64,000 bases of DNA from the NCBI RefSeq assembly GCF_900091505.1, contig NZ_LT607409.1, positions 5,084,001 through 5,148,000 on the forward strand, read 5' to 3'. This document shows positions 42,925-51,050 of this stretch, piece by piece. The notes under the pieces were generated by a model. The model was not told the origin of the DNA. It was given only the letters and a program-made list of their open reading frames with translations, and did no database searches. Made by a program: the position numbers and the translations under genes. The DNA is from Micromonospora chokoriensis (GTDB lineage Bacteria; Actinomycetota; Actinomycetes; Mycobacteriales; Micromonosporaceae). Positions within the stretch are counted from its first letter, which is position 1. Every line of letters starts with the position of its first letter.

Positions 42925-43614
42925 TCAGCCTGTCTCAGTCGACCCGGCAAGCAGCAGACCGGTCAGCAGACCGCGCAGGGTCCGCTCGACGAGGTCGGCC
43001 CGGGGCGCCGGTCCGGAGGGCTGGCCGAACGCCGCGACCAGGTGCGGGTACGCCGTGAGGTCGGCCCCGGCGAGGCTGAACGCCCCGGCGGCGGTCTCGC
43101 GACGGGCGAAGAGGCTCACCACGCCGGTCATCATCGCGATGGCCTCGAACTTGGACGCGACGGGGCAGCGTACGGGCTGCAGGATCCGGATGCAGTTGTC
43201 GAACCAGGCCAGGCTCTCCGGGCCGACCCCGGACGGCCGTTGGATCACGTCGAGCAGCCACGGGTGCGCGCCGAACAGCGCCAACTGTCGTCGTCCCAGC
43301 AGCACCATCGTGTCCAACCAGTCGCCGTCCGCCTCCGGGTACGGGCGCAACTCCCCCACCGCCCGGTCGGTCATCAGGTCGAGCAGGTCGTCGCGGGACG
43401 ACAGGTACCGGTAGAGGGATCCGGCCCCCGTGCCCAGCGCGCCGGCCACGGCGCGCATCGACACCGCGGCCAGCCCTTCGGCGTCGGCCAGGGTGATGGC
43501 GGCCACGACGATGGCGTCCCGACTGTGCGCCGGAGTGGGTCCACGGGTGCCGCGTTCGGGCCTGCTCCAGATCGACTGCCGGTCGGGGCCGGCACTGGCG
43601 GGTGCGTCGCTCAC
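42925..43614 (-). CDS. TetR/AcrR family regulator
   Basis: 229 residues. The N-terminal HTH is IVVAAITLADAEGLAAVSMRAVAGALGTGAGSLYRYLSSRDDLLDLM at about 35-80, followed by a TetR_C-type ligand domain. GTG 43614 gives VSDAPASAGP. The divergent alpha/beta hydrolase starts 65 nt away with a 23-bp near-perfect palindrome between, the presumed operator for both. Confidence 0.88.
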   Translation of the reverse strand: MSDAPASAGPDRQSIWSRPERGTRGPTPAHSRDAIVVAAITLADAEGLAAVSMRAVAGALGTGAGSLYRYLSSRDDLLDLMTDRAVGELRPYPEADGDWLDTMVLLGRRQLALFGAHPWLLDVIQRPSGVGPESLAWFDNCIRILQPVRCPVASKFEAIAMMTGVVSLFARRETAAGAFSLAGADLTAYPHLVAAFGQPSGPAPRADLVERTLRGLLTGLLLAGSTETG

Positions 43615-43626
43615 CGATCTACTGTA

Positions 43627-43649
43627 AACTGCAAACGTCGTTCGCAGTT
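43627..43649. promoter_or_regulatory. TetR operator between regulator and hydrolase
   Basis: AACTGCAAACG (43627-43637) and CGTTCGCAGTT (43639-43649) are inverted around T43638 with one mismatch. Located between divergent starts 43614 and 43679. Confidence 0.8.
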
Positions 43650-43678
43650 GTTGTCGGTGTCGGAAGGATGGGCCAATC

Positions 43679-44512
43679 ATGGAGCAGGTCAGGGCACGGG
43701 ACGGCGCGACGATCGTGCTGCACTCCACGGGGGTCGGGCCGGGGATCGTCGTGGTGCACGGCGGCGGCACGACCATCGCCGTCTACCGACGGCTGGCCCG
43801 GGCGCTCGCCGACCGGTTCACCGTGCACCTCTACAACCGACGTGGGCGGGCCGACGCGCCACCGAGGCCGAGGCCCTACACCGCCGACCAGGAGGTCGAC
43901 GACCTCGCCGCCGTGCTGGAGCACACCGGCTCGGGCAACGTCATCGGCCACAGCAGTGGAGGGTTCCTGGCGCTCGAAGCCGCACTCCGACTGCCGATCG
44001 ACCGGCTCGCTCTCTACGATGCCGCGATCTCGGTCGACGGCAGCTTCCCGTCGGCGTGGCTGCCGTCCGCGCGGGCGGCGGCGGAGGCTGGTGACATCCC
44101 CCGGGCTCTCGCGATCACGAGCGCCGGGATCAACCCCCAGATGGCGGCGGGGAAGCTACCGCTCGGCGTCCGGATCGCGATCATCCGCGCCTTCCTGCGT
44201 ACGTCGATCGGCCGGACCATGGGCGAACTCCTGCCGACCACATTGGAGGAGACAACCCTGATCCTGGCGCACGACGCCCCGGCCACGCGGTGGGCCGGGG
44301 TGAGCGCCGAGGTGCTGCTGGCCTGCGGCGCCGACGGTCCGGCGTACTACGTGGAGCAGAACACCGCGCTGGCCCGCGCGCTGCCACACGCCCGGACGCT
44401 GACGATTCCCCGCAGCGGCCACGACGCCGTCAACCGGGCGCACCCGAGGATCATCGACCCGCTTGTCGAGTTCTTCGCGGCGCCGGTGACGCCGGAGCGG
44501 GCGCGTCACTGA
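43679..44512 (+). CDS. Alpha/beta hydrolase
   Basis: 277 residues. Oxyanion strand GIVVVHGGGTTIAVYR, NRRGRADAP turn, nucleophile elbow VIGHSSGGFLAL, acid in LLACGADGPAY and catalytic His in IPRSGHDAVNR. Cytosolic hydrolase of unknown substrate, probably the detoxifying enzyme induced through the divergent TetR regulator. Confidence 0.88.
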   Translation: MEQVRARDGATIVLHSTGVGPGIVVVHGGGTTIAVYRRLARALADRFTVHLYNRRGRADAPPRPRPYTADQEVDDLAAVLEHTGSGNVIGHSSGGFLALEAALRLPIDRLALYDAAISVDGSFPSAWLPSARAAAEAGDIPRALAITSAGINPQMAAGKLPLGVRIAIIRAFLRTSIGRTMGELLPTTLEETTLILAHDAPATRWAGVSAEVLLACGADGPAYYVEQNTALARALPHARTLTIPRSGHDAVNRAHPRIIDPLVEFFAAPVTPERARH

Positions 44513-44563
44513 CGAGCGGCGCACGATCGCGCACCGTCATTGATCTTGGCTAGGCTGGTGGGC

Positions 44564-44656
44564 ATGCCCGCACACCAGCCGCACCGCCACGACGACGGCC
44601 GGAGGTGGGCCCCCGCCACGGCCCCGGCGCGCCCGATCGAACCGGCCGGCCGGTGA
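44564..44656 (+). CDS. Possible 30-residue leader peptide of the ion-channel gene
   Basis: ATG 44564 opens a frame of 30 codons (MPAHQPHRHDDGRRWAPATA...) that ends in TGA overlapping the channel's GTG as GTGA. The four-base overlap and the lack of a good Shine-Dalgarno for the channel suggest translational coupling. The peptide is His- and Pro-rich with no recognised motif. It may simply be the channel's leader without function. Confidence 0.35.
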   Translation: MPAHQPHRHDDGRRWAPATAPARPIEPAGR

Positions 44657-45600
44657 GCGACGCACAGGTGCCCGCCCAGCGGGGCGGGCCGGCCACGTCC
44701 CCGCACCACCGCTCCGGTTGGGCCGCCCGCTGCGCCCGCCTGTCCCGGTCGCGGCCCTTCGAGATCGCCATCGTCGTGGTCATCCTCGCCAACGGGATCG
44801 TGCTGGGCCTGGAGACGTACGACGACCTCAGCCCGGCGGGCACGGCGCTGCACTGGCTGGAGTTGTTCTTCCGCGCCGTCTTCGTCGCCGAGATCGGCAT
44901 CCGGCTCGCCGCGTACGGCAGGCGTCCGCAGGACTTCTTCCGGCACGGCTGGAACGTCTTCGACTTCGTGGTGATCGCCGCCATTTTCATACCGGGCCTG
45001 CACGGCGACCCGGCCCTGCTGCGGGTCGTGCGGGTCGCCCGCATGGTGCGGCTGGTGCGGTTCTCGCCGGGCCTGCGGACCATCGTCTCCGCGCTGTGGC
45101 GCAGCCTTCCCGGCGTCACCGGCTTCCTCGCCCTCGCGGTGGTGACGCTCTACGTGTACGGCATGGCCGGCTGGTTGATCTTCGGTAACAGGTATCCGGA
45201 GGAGTACGGCGACATCGGCCGGTCGTTGCTGACGTTGTTCGTCCTGCTGTCGCTGGAGACGCTGCCGGACCTCATCGAGCAGGGCATGACCATCTCGCCG
45301 TGGACGCTGCTGTACTACGTCAGCTACGTCGTCATCACCGTCAACCTGCTGCTCAACATCCTCATCGCCGTCATCGTCAACTCGATGGAGGAGGCACGCC
45401 GGTTGGAGATGACCGAGCGGCTGGCCCCGGACTACGACGAGGACGGCGACGGCGTACCGGACGAGGTGGACCGCATCGCGCTGACCCAGCGGCTGGACGA
45501 CCTGCGGGCGGTCATCGCCGAGTTGGAACGGGAGTTGCGGATCGACCGGGAGGACGGGCACGGCCGGCCGCACCGGGACGGCGCCCGCGTCAGACGGTGA
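44653..45600 (+). CDS. Voltage-gated ion channel, bacterial sodium channel-like, with a calcium loop
   Basis: 315 residues with one six-segment channel unit: S1 38-55, S2 67-88, S3 98-113, S4 about 121-137 (RVVRVARMVRLVRF, arginines every third residue), pore helix and filter about 195-210 (LLSLETLPDLIEQG, Glu as in NavBac TLESW) and S6 219-243. After S6, residues 262-273 (DEDGDGVPDEVD) fit a DxDxDGxxDxxD calcium-binding loop, followed by a coiled coil (IALTQRLDDLRAVIAELERELRI) that would tetramerise. Na+ or Ca2+ selectivity is unclear. Start GTG 44653 gives the family N-terminus. Confidence 0.87.
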   Translation: MSDAQVPAQRGGPATSPHHRSGWAARCARLSRSRPFEIAIVVVILANGIVLGLETYDDLSPAGTALHWLELFFRAVFVAEIGIRLAAYGRRPQDFFRHGWNVFDFVVIAAIFIPGLHGDPALLRVVRVARMVRLVRFSPGLRTIVSALWRSLPGVTGFLALAVVTLYVYGMAGWLIFGNRYPEEYGDIGRSLLTLFVLLSLETLPDLIEQGMTISPWTLLYYVSYVVITVNLLLNILIAVIVNSMEEARRLEMTERLAPDYDEDGDGVPDEVDRIALTQRLDDLRAVIAELERELRIDREDGHGRPHRDGARVRR

Positions 45601-45601
45601 T

Positions 45602-45641
45602 CCGACACTCGCGCCGCGTACTCCGGTTCGGATAGTGTCGG
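45602..45641. promoter_or_regulatory. Inverted repeat upstream of the acyl-CoA dehydrogenase-PhnD-ferritin operon
   Basis: CCGACACT (45602-45609) and AGTGTCGG (45634-45641) are perfect arms 24 nt apart between the channel stop and the operon start. Could be an operator or a long hairpin. No textbook promoter is visible. Confidence 0.4.
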
Positions 45642-45677
45642 CGGCGGTCCCACCGCTTCGGCCGAAGGGGCACCAGC

Positions 45678-46847
45678 ATGACGTCCACTGTCGACAGTCT
45701 CCGATCCGCCAGCGACGTCGCCGACACTCTCGGCACCGTCATCGACGAGGTGATCCGACCGCAGGCGCCGTCGGTCGACCGGGAGGGCGTCTTCCCCCGG
45801 TCGGGTGTCGACGCTCTCGCCGCAGCCGGCCTGCTCGGTCTGTCATCCTCCACCGACGTCGGTGGCGGCGGCCACGGCATGCGGACCGTCGCCGAGGTCG
45901 TCGAGCGGCTGGCCGCCGAGTGCGGCTCCACAGCGATGGTGGTGCTCATGCACTACGCGGCGACCGCCGTGATCGAGGCGCACGGCCCGCGCGAGGTCCG
46001 CGCGGCCATCGCGACCGGCGGCCACCTCACCACCCTGGCCTTCTCCGAGTACGGGTCACGCAGCCACTTCTGGTCGCCGACCGGCACCGCGACCGTCACC
46101 GACGACGGCAGCGTCCGCCTCGACGCCCGCAAGAGCTGGGTCACCTCGGCCGGCGAGGCCACCAGCTACGTCTGGTCGAGCCTCCCACTGTCCGGCGACG
46201 CCGGCCCGATGACGCTGTGGCTCGTGCCGGCCGACAGTGCCGGCCTCACCGTGACCGGGAGCTTCGACGGGCTCGGCCTGCGCGGCAACGGCTCCCGGCC
46301 GATGACCGCCGACGGGCTGCGGGTCCCGTCGACGGCGATGATGGCTGCCGACGGTGCGGGGCTCGACACCGCGCTCGGCGCAGTCCTGCCCTGGTTCCTG
46401 GTGCTCAACGCCGCGTTCTGTCTCGGCCTCGCCGACAGCGCGGTCGCCGAGGCGGGCCGGCACCTCACGGCGACCACGCTCACTCACACCGGCGCCGCCC
46501 TGCGCGACGCTCCGGTCACCCGGCGGGACCTCGCCCGACTGCTGATCCGCACCGACGCGCTGCGCGCCTTCCTGGGCGACACCCTCATCGCGCTGGAGAC
46601 CGGCCGTGACGACGCGATGCTGCGCGTGCTACAGGTCAAGGCGCTCGCCGGGGAGACCGTCGCCGAGGTGACCGACGGCGCGATGCAGCTCTGCGGTGGC
46701 AGCGCGTTCCGCAAGGAGTTGGGCCTTGAGCGTCGCTTCCGCGACTCGCGGGCGGCCCGGGTGATGGCACCCACCACCGACGCGCTGTACGACTTCGTCG
46801 GCCGGGTCGCCACCGGGCTGCCACTGCTCGACGAGGCGAACCGCTGA
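45678..46847 (+). CDS. Acyl-CoA dehydrogenase-fold flavoprotein
   Basis: 389 residues of the ACAD fold: LAFSEYGSRSHFW (flavin loop), ARKSWVTSAGEATSYVW, LGLRGNGSRPMTADGLRVP, then the C-terminal MQLCGGSAFRKELGLERRFRDSRAARVMAPTTDALYDFVGR. The classic HEG(T) base region is replaced by APTTDALYD, so this may be a flavin monooxygenase, N-hydroxylase or non-canonical dehydrogenase rather than a beta-oxidation enzyme. First gene of a three-gene operon whose junctions overlap: its stop overlaps the next start as TGATG. Confidence 0.87.
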   Translation: MTSTVDSLRSASDVADTLGTVIDEVIRPQAPSVDREGVFPRSGVDALAAAGLLGLSSSTDVGGGGHGMRTVAEVVERLAAECGSTAMVVLMHYAATAVIEAHGPREVRAAIATGGHLTTLAFSEYGSRSHFWSPTGTATVTDDGSVRLDARKSWVTSAGEATSYVWSSLPLSGDAGPMTLWLVPADSAGLTVTGSFDGLGLRGNGSRPMTADGLRVPSTAMMAADGAGLDTALGAVLPWFLVLNAAFCLGLADSAVAEAGRHLTATTLTHTGAALRDAPVTRRDLARLLIRTDALRAFLGDTLIALETGRDDAMLRVLQVKALAGETVAEVTDGAMQLCGGSAFRKELGLERRFRDSRAARVMAPTTDALYDFVGRVATGLPLLDEANR

Positions 46848-47692
46848 TGTCGACGCCCAGCGTCCTGATGGGCGCGGTCGCGTACGACCCCAAGGTGGTG
46901 ACCATCTGGGAGGGTTTCCGCGCCTGGCTGCGCGGCCGTGGCCTGGACTTCGACTTCGTCCTCTACTCGCACTACGAGCGCCAGGTCGAGGACCTCGTCG
47001 CCGGGCGGATCGACGCGGCGTGGAACTCTCCCCTGGCCTGGTTACGCGCCGAACGACTGGCGACCGCCAACGGCACGAGGGTGCGCGCGTTGACGATGCG
47101 CGACACCGACCAGGACCTCACCTCGGTCGTGGTGGTCCGGGCCGACTCACCGGTGCGCCGCACCGCCGACCTGGAAGGGCTGACGGTCGCGGTCGGAGCG
47201 GTGGACAGCCCTCAGGCGACGTTGATTCCGCTGGGTCACCTCGCGGCGGCCGGGGTCGGTGTCGACGTACGCCGCTTCGACGTGGGTGTCGGCCTGCACG
47301 GCGACCACATCGGTGGTGAGCGCGACGCGGCCCGCGCCCTGACGGCCGGGGAGGTCGACGCCGCCTGCATGATCGACGCCAACCACCTGGTGTTCGTTCG
47401 GGAGGGCACGTTACCGCCCGAGGGCACCCGGATCGTGGCGCAGACCGCGCCGTACGACCACTGCAACATGACGGTCCGCGTACCGGAGTCCGCCGGCGTC
47501 CGGCTCTTCGGCACGCTCCTGCTCGGCATGTCGTACGCCGATCCGCAGGTGCGTCCGCTGCTCGACCTGGAAGGGCTGACGGCCTGGCGGGAGGGCCGCA
47601 GCACGGGGTATGACGCCCTCGCCGACGCCGTCGACGCCAGCGGTTTCTACTCCCCCGACGGGCGGGTGACGGCCACGGACTACCGGCCGTGA
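46847..47692 (+). CDS. PhnD/SsuA-like periplasmic-binding-fold protein without signal peptide
   Basis: 281 residues. The two-lobed PhnD/transferrin-like fold is visible in VLMGAVAYDPKVVTIWEGFRAWL, HYERQVEDLVAGRIDAAWNSPLAWLRA, VVVVRADSPVRRTADLEGLTVAVGAVDSPQATLIPLGHL and GEVDAACMIDANHL, including the S-P-Q-A anion loop seen in phosphonate/phosphite binders. It starts MSTPSVLMG with no signal peptide or lipobox, so it stays in the cytosol. No permease or ATPase is adjacent. It may bind an oxyanion or sulfonate-like ligand as sensor or donor for its flanking enzymes. Stop overlaps the next start as GTGA. Confidence 0.85.
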   Translation: MSTPSVLMGAVAYDPKVVTIWEGFRAWLRGRGLDFDFVLYSHYERQVEDLVAGRIDAAWNSPLAWLRAERLATANGTRVRALTMRDTDQDLTSVVVVRADSPVRRTADLEGLTVAVGAVDSPQATLIPLGHLAAAGVGVDVRRFDVGVGLHGDHIGGERDAARALTAGEVDAACMIDANHLVFVREGTLPPEGTRIVAQTAPYDHCNMTVRVPESAGVRLFGTLLLGMSYADPQVRPLLDLEGLTAWREGRSTGYDALADAVDASGFYSPDGRVTATDYRP

Positions 47693-48900
47693 GCGCGACA
47701 CCCGCCGCCCAGGTCGACCTCGGTGACCTGGGTTTCGGTCGGGGCGCGCACCTGCTCGTGCAACGCGCCCTGGCCGGGCTGCCGCCCGGCGGCCGGTTGG
47801 GGGTCTCCGGCCGCGACCCGGCGTTGCGCGTGCACCTGCCCGCCTGGTGTCGTGGTCGGGGCCATCGGGTCGAGTCAGCCGTGCCCGACGACCGCAGCGA
47901 CCTGGTCGCGGTGATCGTGCGGGGTACCGCGGACGACGACCGTTGGCTCGGCGCGGAGCGGGCCGGTCCGGCCCTGCCAGCGATGCTGAGCAGCCGCCCA
48001 CCGGCGCGCTGGGGGCTGGGCGTCCGGGGCGCGCTGCTCGAATCCGGTGGCCCGGAGGCCCGGTTCGACCTGGACGACCGTGACCTGGTGTGGGCCGACG
48101 TCGCTCCGCAGCTCTACGCGCAGGCGGCGGCACGGCAGTGGGATCCACAGACCGCCGTCCCGTGGGACGACCCGTTCGCGCTACCGGCCGACGTCGAGGC
48201 CGCTGTGGTGCAGGTGATGACCTACCTGGTCGAGAACGAGCAGGCCGCTCTCGTGGTGCCGGCCCGGTTCGTGGGGCGCATCCACCCGCACTTCCGGGAG
48301 GTGGTGCAGCTCCTCGCCGTGCAGATGGCCGACGAGGCCCGACACATGGAGGTCTTCAGCCGGCGGGCGCTGCTGCGCGGCAGCGACCTGGGTACGTCGT
48401 CCGCCGGCGGCCGGCAGTCGCTCTTCACGCTCGTCGCGGAGTCGGACTTCGCGTTGGCGTCGTTCCTGCTCTCCGTTCTCGGGGAGGGCAGTTTCGTCGA
48501 CCTGCTCTCGTTCCTGCACGAGAACGCGCCGGACCCGGTGACGCGCCGGATCTGCTGGCTCGCGATGCAGGACGAACGCCGGCACGTCGTGTTCGGCATG
48601 GCCCACCTGGAGCATCAGGCCCGGCTGGACCCGCTGCTGCGCGACCGGCTGCGGGCGGCGATCCACCGTCGCCACGACGCGCTCGCCGACACCGCCGGCC
48701 TCAACGCGGACGTGTTCGACGCGCTGGTGGTGCTCGCCGCGGGTGGATGGCACCCCGACGACGTGGCCGCCGGCTTCGACCGGGTGCAGGCCCTGCAACA
48801 GGCGATGGACCAGGGCCGTCAGCGCCGGCTGGTACGCCTGGGTTTCCGACCGGACGAGGCTGCCGCGCTCTCGGCCCTGCACACCCGTAACTTCATGTAG
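47689..48900 (+). CDS. TusA-like domain fused to ferritin-like diiron protein
   Basis: 403 residues. Residues about 7-70 resemble TusA/SirA (VDLGDLGFGRGAHLLVQRALAGLPPGGRLGV...DPALRVHLPAWCRGRGH), but the sulfur-carrying Cys-Pro is replaced by Gly-Arg. Residues about 160-380 form a four-helix ferritin-like bundle with Glu in VENEQAALV, DEARHMEVF, GEGSFVDLL and DERRHVVFG, the pattern for a carboxylate-bridged diiron centre. GTG 47689 overlaps the previous stop. Could be an oxygenase or oxidase partnered with the flavoprotein. No family name known to me covers this fusion. Confidence 0.82.
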   Translation: MSATPAAQVDLGDLGFGRGAHLLVQRALAGLPPGGRLGVSGRDPALRVHLPAWCRGRGHRVESAVPDDRSDLVAVIVRGTADDDRWLGAERAGPALPAMLSSRPPARWGLGVRGALLESGGPEARFDLDDRDLVWADVAPQLYAQAAARQWDPQTAVPWDDPFALPADVEAAVVQVMTYLVENEQAALVVPARFVGRIHPHFREVVQLLAVQMADEARHMEVFSRRALLRGSDLGTSSAGGRQSLFTLVAESDFALASFLLSVLGEGSFVDLLSFLHENAPDPVTRRICWLAMQDERRHVVFGMAHLEHQARLDPLLRDRLRAAIHRRHDALADTAGLNADVFDALVVLAAGGWHPDDVAAGFDRVQALQQAMDQGRQRRLVRLGFRPDEAAALSALHTRNFM

Positions 48901-48906
48901 GCGCGG

Positions 48907-48936
48907 CCCCCGCGCACGACACCGCGTGCGCGGGGG
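48907..48936. terminator. Strong hairpin terminator after the operon
   Basis: CCCCCGCGCACG (48907-48918) pairs exactly with CGTGCGCGGGGG (48925-48936) over a six-base loop, placed six bases past the stop and before the convergent DUF1330 stop. Confidence 0.75.
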
Positions 48937-48949
48937 GCCGAGGCCGGCG

Positions 48950-49300
48950 TCACTGGCCGAGCAGGGTCCGGATCTGCTGCGCGTAGCCGGCCACCGTGAA
49001 CTCCGGGCCGACCGAGTCCACCAGGATCAGGTCGTTGATGGTGTGCGCGGTGCGCAGCGACAGGATCGCCTGGTACTCGGGCGAGTTGTACCAGGCCTTC
49101 GCGGTCTCCGCGTCCTTGAACTCGATCAGGACGACCGAACCGGGCCAGGCGCCCTCGATGACCTGCACCTCGGCGTCGACGGCGAGCCACTTGGCGCCGT
49201 ACGCCTCGGTGGTGGCCTGGACCTGCTCCAGGTAGCGCAGGGACTCCTCGGTGGGCACGCCGCCGGGGATACGCAGGTGGTTGATCAGGTAGGTGCTCAT
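48950..49300 (-). CDS. DUF1330 domain-containing protein
   Basis: 116 residues of the dimeric alpha/beta barrel fold: YLINHLRIPGGVPTEESLRYLEQVQATTEAYGAKWLAV and GAWPGSVVLIEFKDAETAKAWYNSPEYQAILSLRTAHTIND in consecutive segments. Close in form to other small ferredoxin-like barrels but without assigned activity. A TetR gene lies upstream on the same strand, and both carry the same operator motif. Confidence 0.87.
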   Translation of the reverse strand: MSTYLINHLRIPGGVPTEESLRYLEQVQATTEAYGAKWLAVDAEVQVIEGAWPGSVVLIEFKDAETAKAWYNSPEYQAILSLRTAHTINDLILVDSVGPEFTVAGYAQQIRTLLGQ

Positions 49301-49345
49301 GTCCGACTCCTCAGTGCGGTTGATGGGCCTGCCGGCCGAAGGCGT

Positions 49346-49357
49346 ACGACCGGTCGT
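49346..49357. promoter_or_regulatory. TetR operator upstream of the DUF1330 gene
   Basis: Perfect palindrome ACGACCGGTCGT. The reverse-strand core AGACGACCGGTC is repeated upstream of the tetR gene at 50065-50076, so one repressor probably controls both. Confidence 0.75.
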
Positions 49358-49423
49358 CTTGCAATTGGTACAAACCGAGGCTCAGGTACAACGCCCCTCG
49401 CCACAGTTGGTGATCGACAGGGA

Positions 49424-50014
49424 TCAGGTGAGGATCCGCGTCGTGGTGATCGTGAAGAACTCCCGCAGGGCATCCGGGTTGCCGGAAGCCTTGGCCCGCG
49501 CTGCCGCCCCCTCGTAGCCGGAGACCACGAAGCCGGCGAGGTCGCGGGCCGGTTCGTCGCCGTGCAGCTCATCGGCGGCACGCGCCTGCTCGATCGCCAC
49601 GGTGAGGGCGGCGACCCACCGGCCGAAGCCGGCGTCGACGGCGGCGCGTAGGACGTCACTGTGCGCGGGGATCTCGCTGGCGAAGTTGCCGAGCAGGCAG
49701 CCCCGGTCCCCCATGGTGTCGCCGAGGCCGGTGATGTAGCGGAGGTGGTTGACGATCCGCTCGCGCGGCGTGCCGCCCTGCTTCTCGTCGAGCATCTCCA
49801 GCCCCATCGCCGCGGAGTATCTCGCCACCGAGTCGAGGGCGAGGTCCTCCTTGCTGGCGAAGTGGTTGTAGAAGGTGCCCTTGGGCGCTCCGGCGGCGGC
49901 GACGATGTCCTGGACGCTCGTGCCGTTGTAGCCGCGCAGGTGGAACAGGTCCAACGCGGCGTCGGACAACCGTTGCCGCGTCCCGGCGGAGGCCGGCGAC
50001 TTCGACCGTGCCAT
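49424..50014 (-). CDS. TetR/AcrR family regulator
   Basis: 196 residues. HTH at about 10-55: RQRLSDAALDLFHLRGYNGTSVQDIVAAAGAPKGTFYNHFASKEDLAL in pieces. The C-terminal domain has the TetR_C_16/YsiA-like CLLGNFASEIPAHSDVLR. ATG 50014 is preceded by AAGGAG. Shares its operator motif with the DUF1330 gene and lies 123 nt upstream of it; likely a local repressor of a small detoxification pair. Confidence 0.9.
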   Translation of the reverse strand: MARSKSPASAGTRQRLSDAALDLFHLRGYNGTSVQDIVAAAGAPKGTFYNHFASKEDLALDSVARYSAAMGLEMLDEKQGGTPRERIVNHLRYITGLGDTMGDRGCLLGNFASEIPAHSDVLRAAVDAGFGRWVAALTVAIEQARAADELHGDEPARDLAGFVVSGYEGAAARAKASGNPDALREFFTITTTRILT

Positions 50015-50064
50015 GGCGGGCTCCTTCCGATCGGCGGTTCCGGCTTGCTGACACCACAAACGAT

Positions 50065-50076
50065 ATGACCGGTCGT
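50065..50076. promoter_or_regulatory. TetR operator upstream of the tetR gene
   Basis: ATGACCGGTCGT, matching the site at 49346-49357 in 11 of 12 bases. It lies 51 bp from the tetR start and 54 bp from the divergent DksA-like gene. Confidence 0.75.
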
Positions 50077-50129
50077 CTCGAAATGCAAATGCTGTGACCA
50101 CGGTCATTCGGCAGTACCGTGGAACGGCC

Positions 50130-50483
50130 ATGGACAGGGACTCCGCCTCGATCCGCGAGGAACTGCTGCGGCTGCGCCAGCAGACCGAGGCCCAGGTCGC
50201 CGCCCTCGACGGCGACCTGCGCAGCCTCTTCGAAGCGTCCCGGGCGTCGAACGCCGACGACGAGCACGACCCCGAGGGCGCCACCATCGCCTTCGAACGC
50301 GCACAGCTCACCGCCGTCCTGGACGCCGCCCGCCGCCGCCTCGCCGAGCTGGACGTCGCGCTGCGACGAGTCGACGACGGCAGCTACGGGGTGTGTGAAC
50401 GGTGCCGTCGTCCCATCCCGGTGGAACGGCTGGTCGCCCGCCCGTCGGCGCGTACCTGCGTGGCCTGCGCCAGCCGACGCTGA
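50130..50483 (+). CDS. TraR/DksA family zinc-finger protein
   Basis: 117 residues. N-terminal helix LLRLRQQTEAQVAALDGDLRSLFEAS, a central coiled coil, and a C4 zinc finger CERCRRPIPVERLVARPSARTCVAC at the C-terminus. The fold binds the RNA polymerase secondary channel in DksA-like proteins; short actinobacterial homologues lack clear roles. ATG 50130 was chosen over GTG 50094 for length. Divergent from the tetR gene. Confidence 0.88.
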   Translation: MDRDSASIREELLRLRQQTEAQVAALDGDLRSLFEASRASNADDEHDPEGATIAFERAQLTAVLDAARRRLAELDVALRRVDDGSYGVCERCRRPIPVERLVARPSARTCVACASRR

Positions 50484-50497
50484 CCGCTCCGGCCCGC

Positions 50498-50995
50498 TCA
50501 GGTGACGACAGGGCTGCGTCGCTCCAGCAGGACCACGTCACGCCAGCGTCCGTGGTGACGACCAACCCGCTCGCGTACGCCGACCGCCCGGAACCCGGCC
50601 CGCTGGTGGAGCACCAGACTGGCGGCGTTCTCCGGGAAGATTCCGGACTGGATCGTCCAGATGCCGGCCGCCTCGGTGGAGCTGATCAGCGCGTCCAGCA
50701 GCAGCCGACCGGCACCACGGCCCTGGGCAGCCGGGTCCACGTAGACGGAGTGTTCGACCACACCGGCGTACACCTCCCGGGTCGAGGTCGGCGAGGCGGC
50801 GACCCAGCCGAGGACCGTGCCGACGCGGTCGACGGCCACGAAGCGGTGCGCGGCCAGGCGGGCGACGTCGAACGCCGCCCAGGTCGGCGCGGTGACCTCG
50901 AAGCTGGCGTTGCCGGCGTCGAGGCCGGCCTGGTAGATCGCCAGGACCCGACCGGCATCGCCGTCGGTCATGGGCCGCACGATGGTGTCACTCAT
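50498..50995 (-). CDS. GNAT acetyltransferase, phosphinothricin acetyltransferase-like
   Basis: 165 residues. Acetyl-CoA loop VYVDPAAQGRGAGRLLLDALI (Q/R-x-x-G-x-G/A) at about 88-108, preceded by VVEHSVYV and followed by IWTIQSGIFPENAASLVLHQRAGFRAVGVRERVGRHHGRWRDVV in segments, the pattern of PAT/bar-type enzymes acetylating phosphinothricin or amino-acid analogues. Actual substrate unproven. The 42-nt palindrome 56 nt upstream of the start may control it. Confidence 0.85.
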   Translation of the reverse strand: MSDTIVRPMTDGDAGRVLAIYQAGLDAGNASFEVTAPTWAAFDVARLAAHRFVAVDRVGTVLGWVAASPTSTREVYAGVVEHSVYVDPAAQGRGAGRLLLDALISSTEAAGIWTIQSGIFPENAASLVLHQRAGFRAVGVRERVGRHHGRWRDVVLLERRSPVVT

Positions 50996-51050
50996 CTCTG
51001 GGCGCAGTGACGGGCGCTTGGCTGGCCGCCATCGCCAGTGCGCTGACGAG

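Noticed and set aside
44506..45573. 355-codon reverse frame over the ion channel
   Set aside because: His/Gln/Asp-rich antisense shadow; channel topology on the other strand is convincing.
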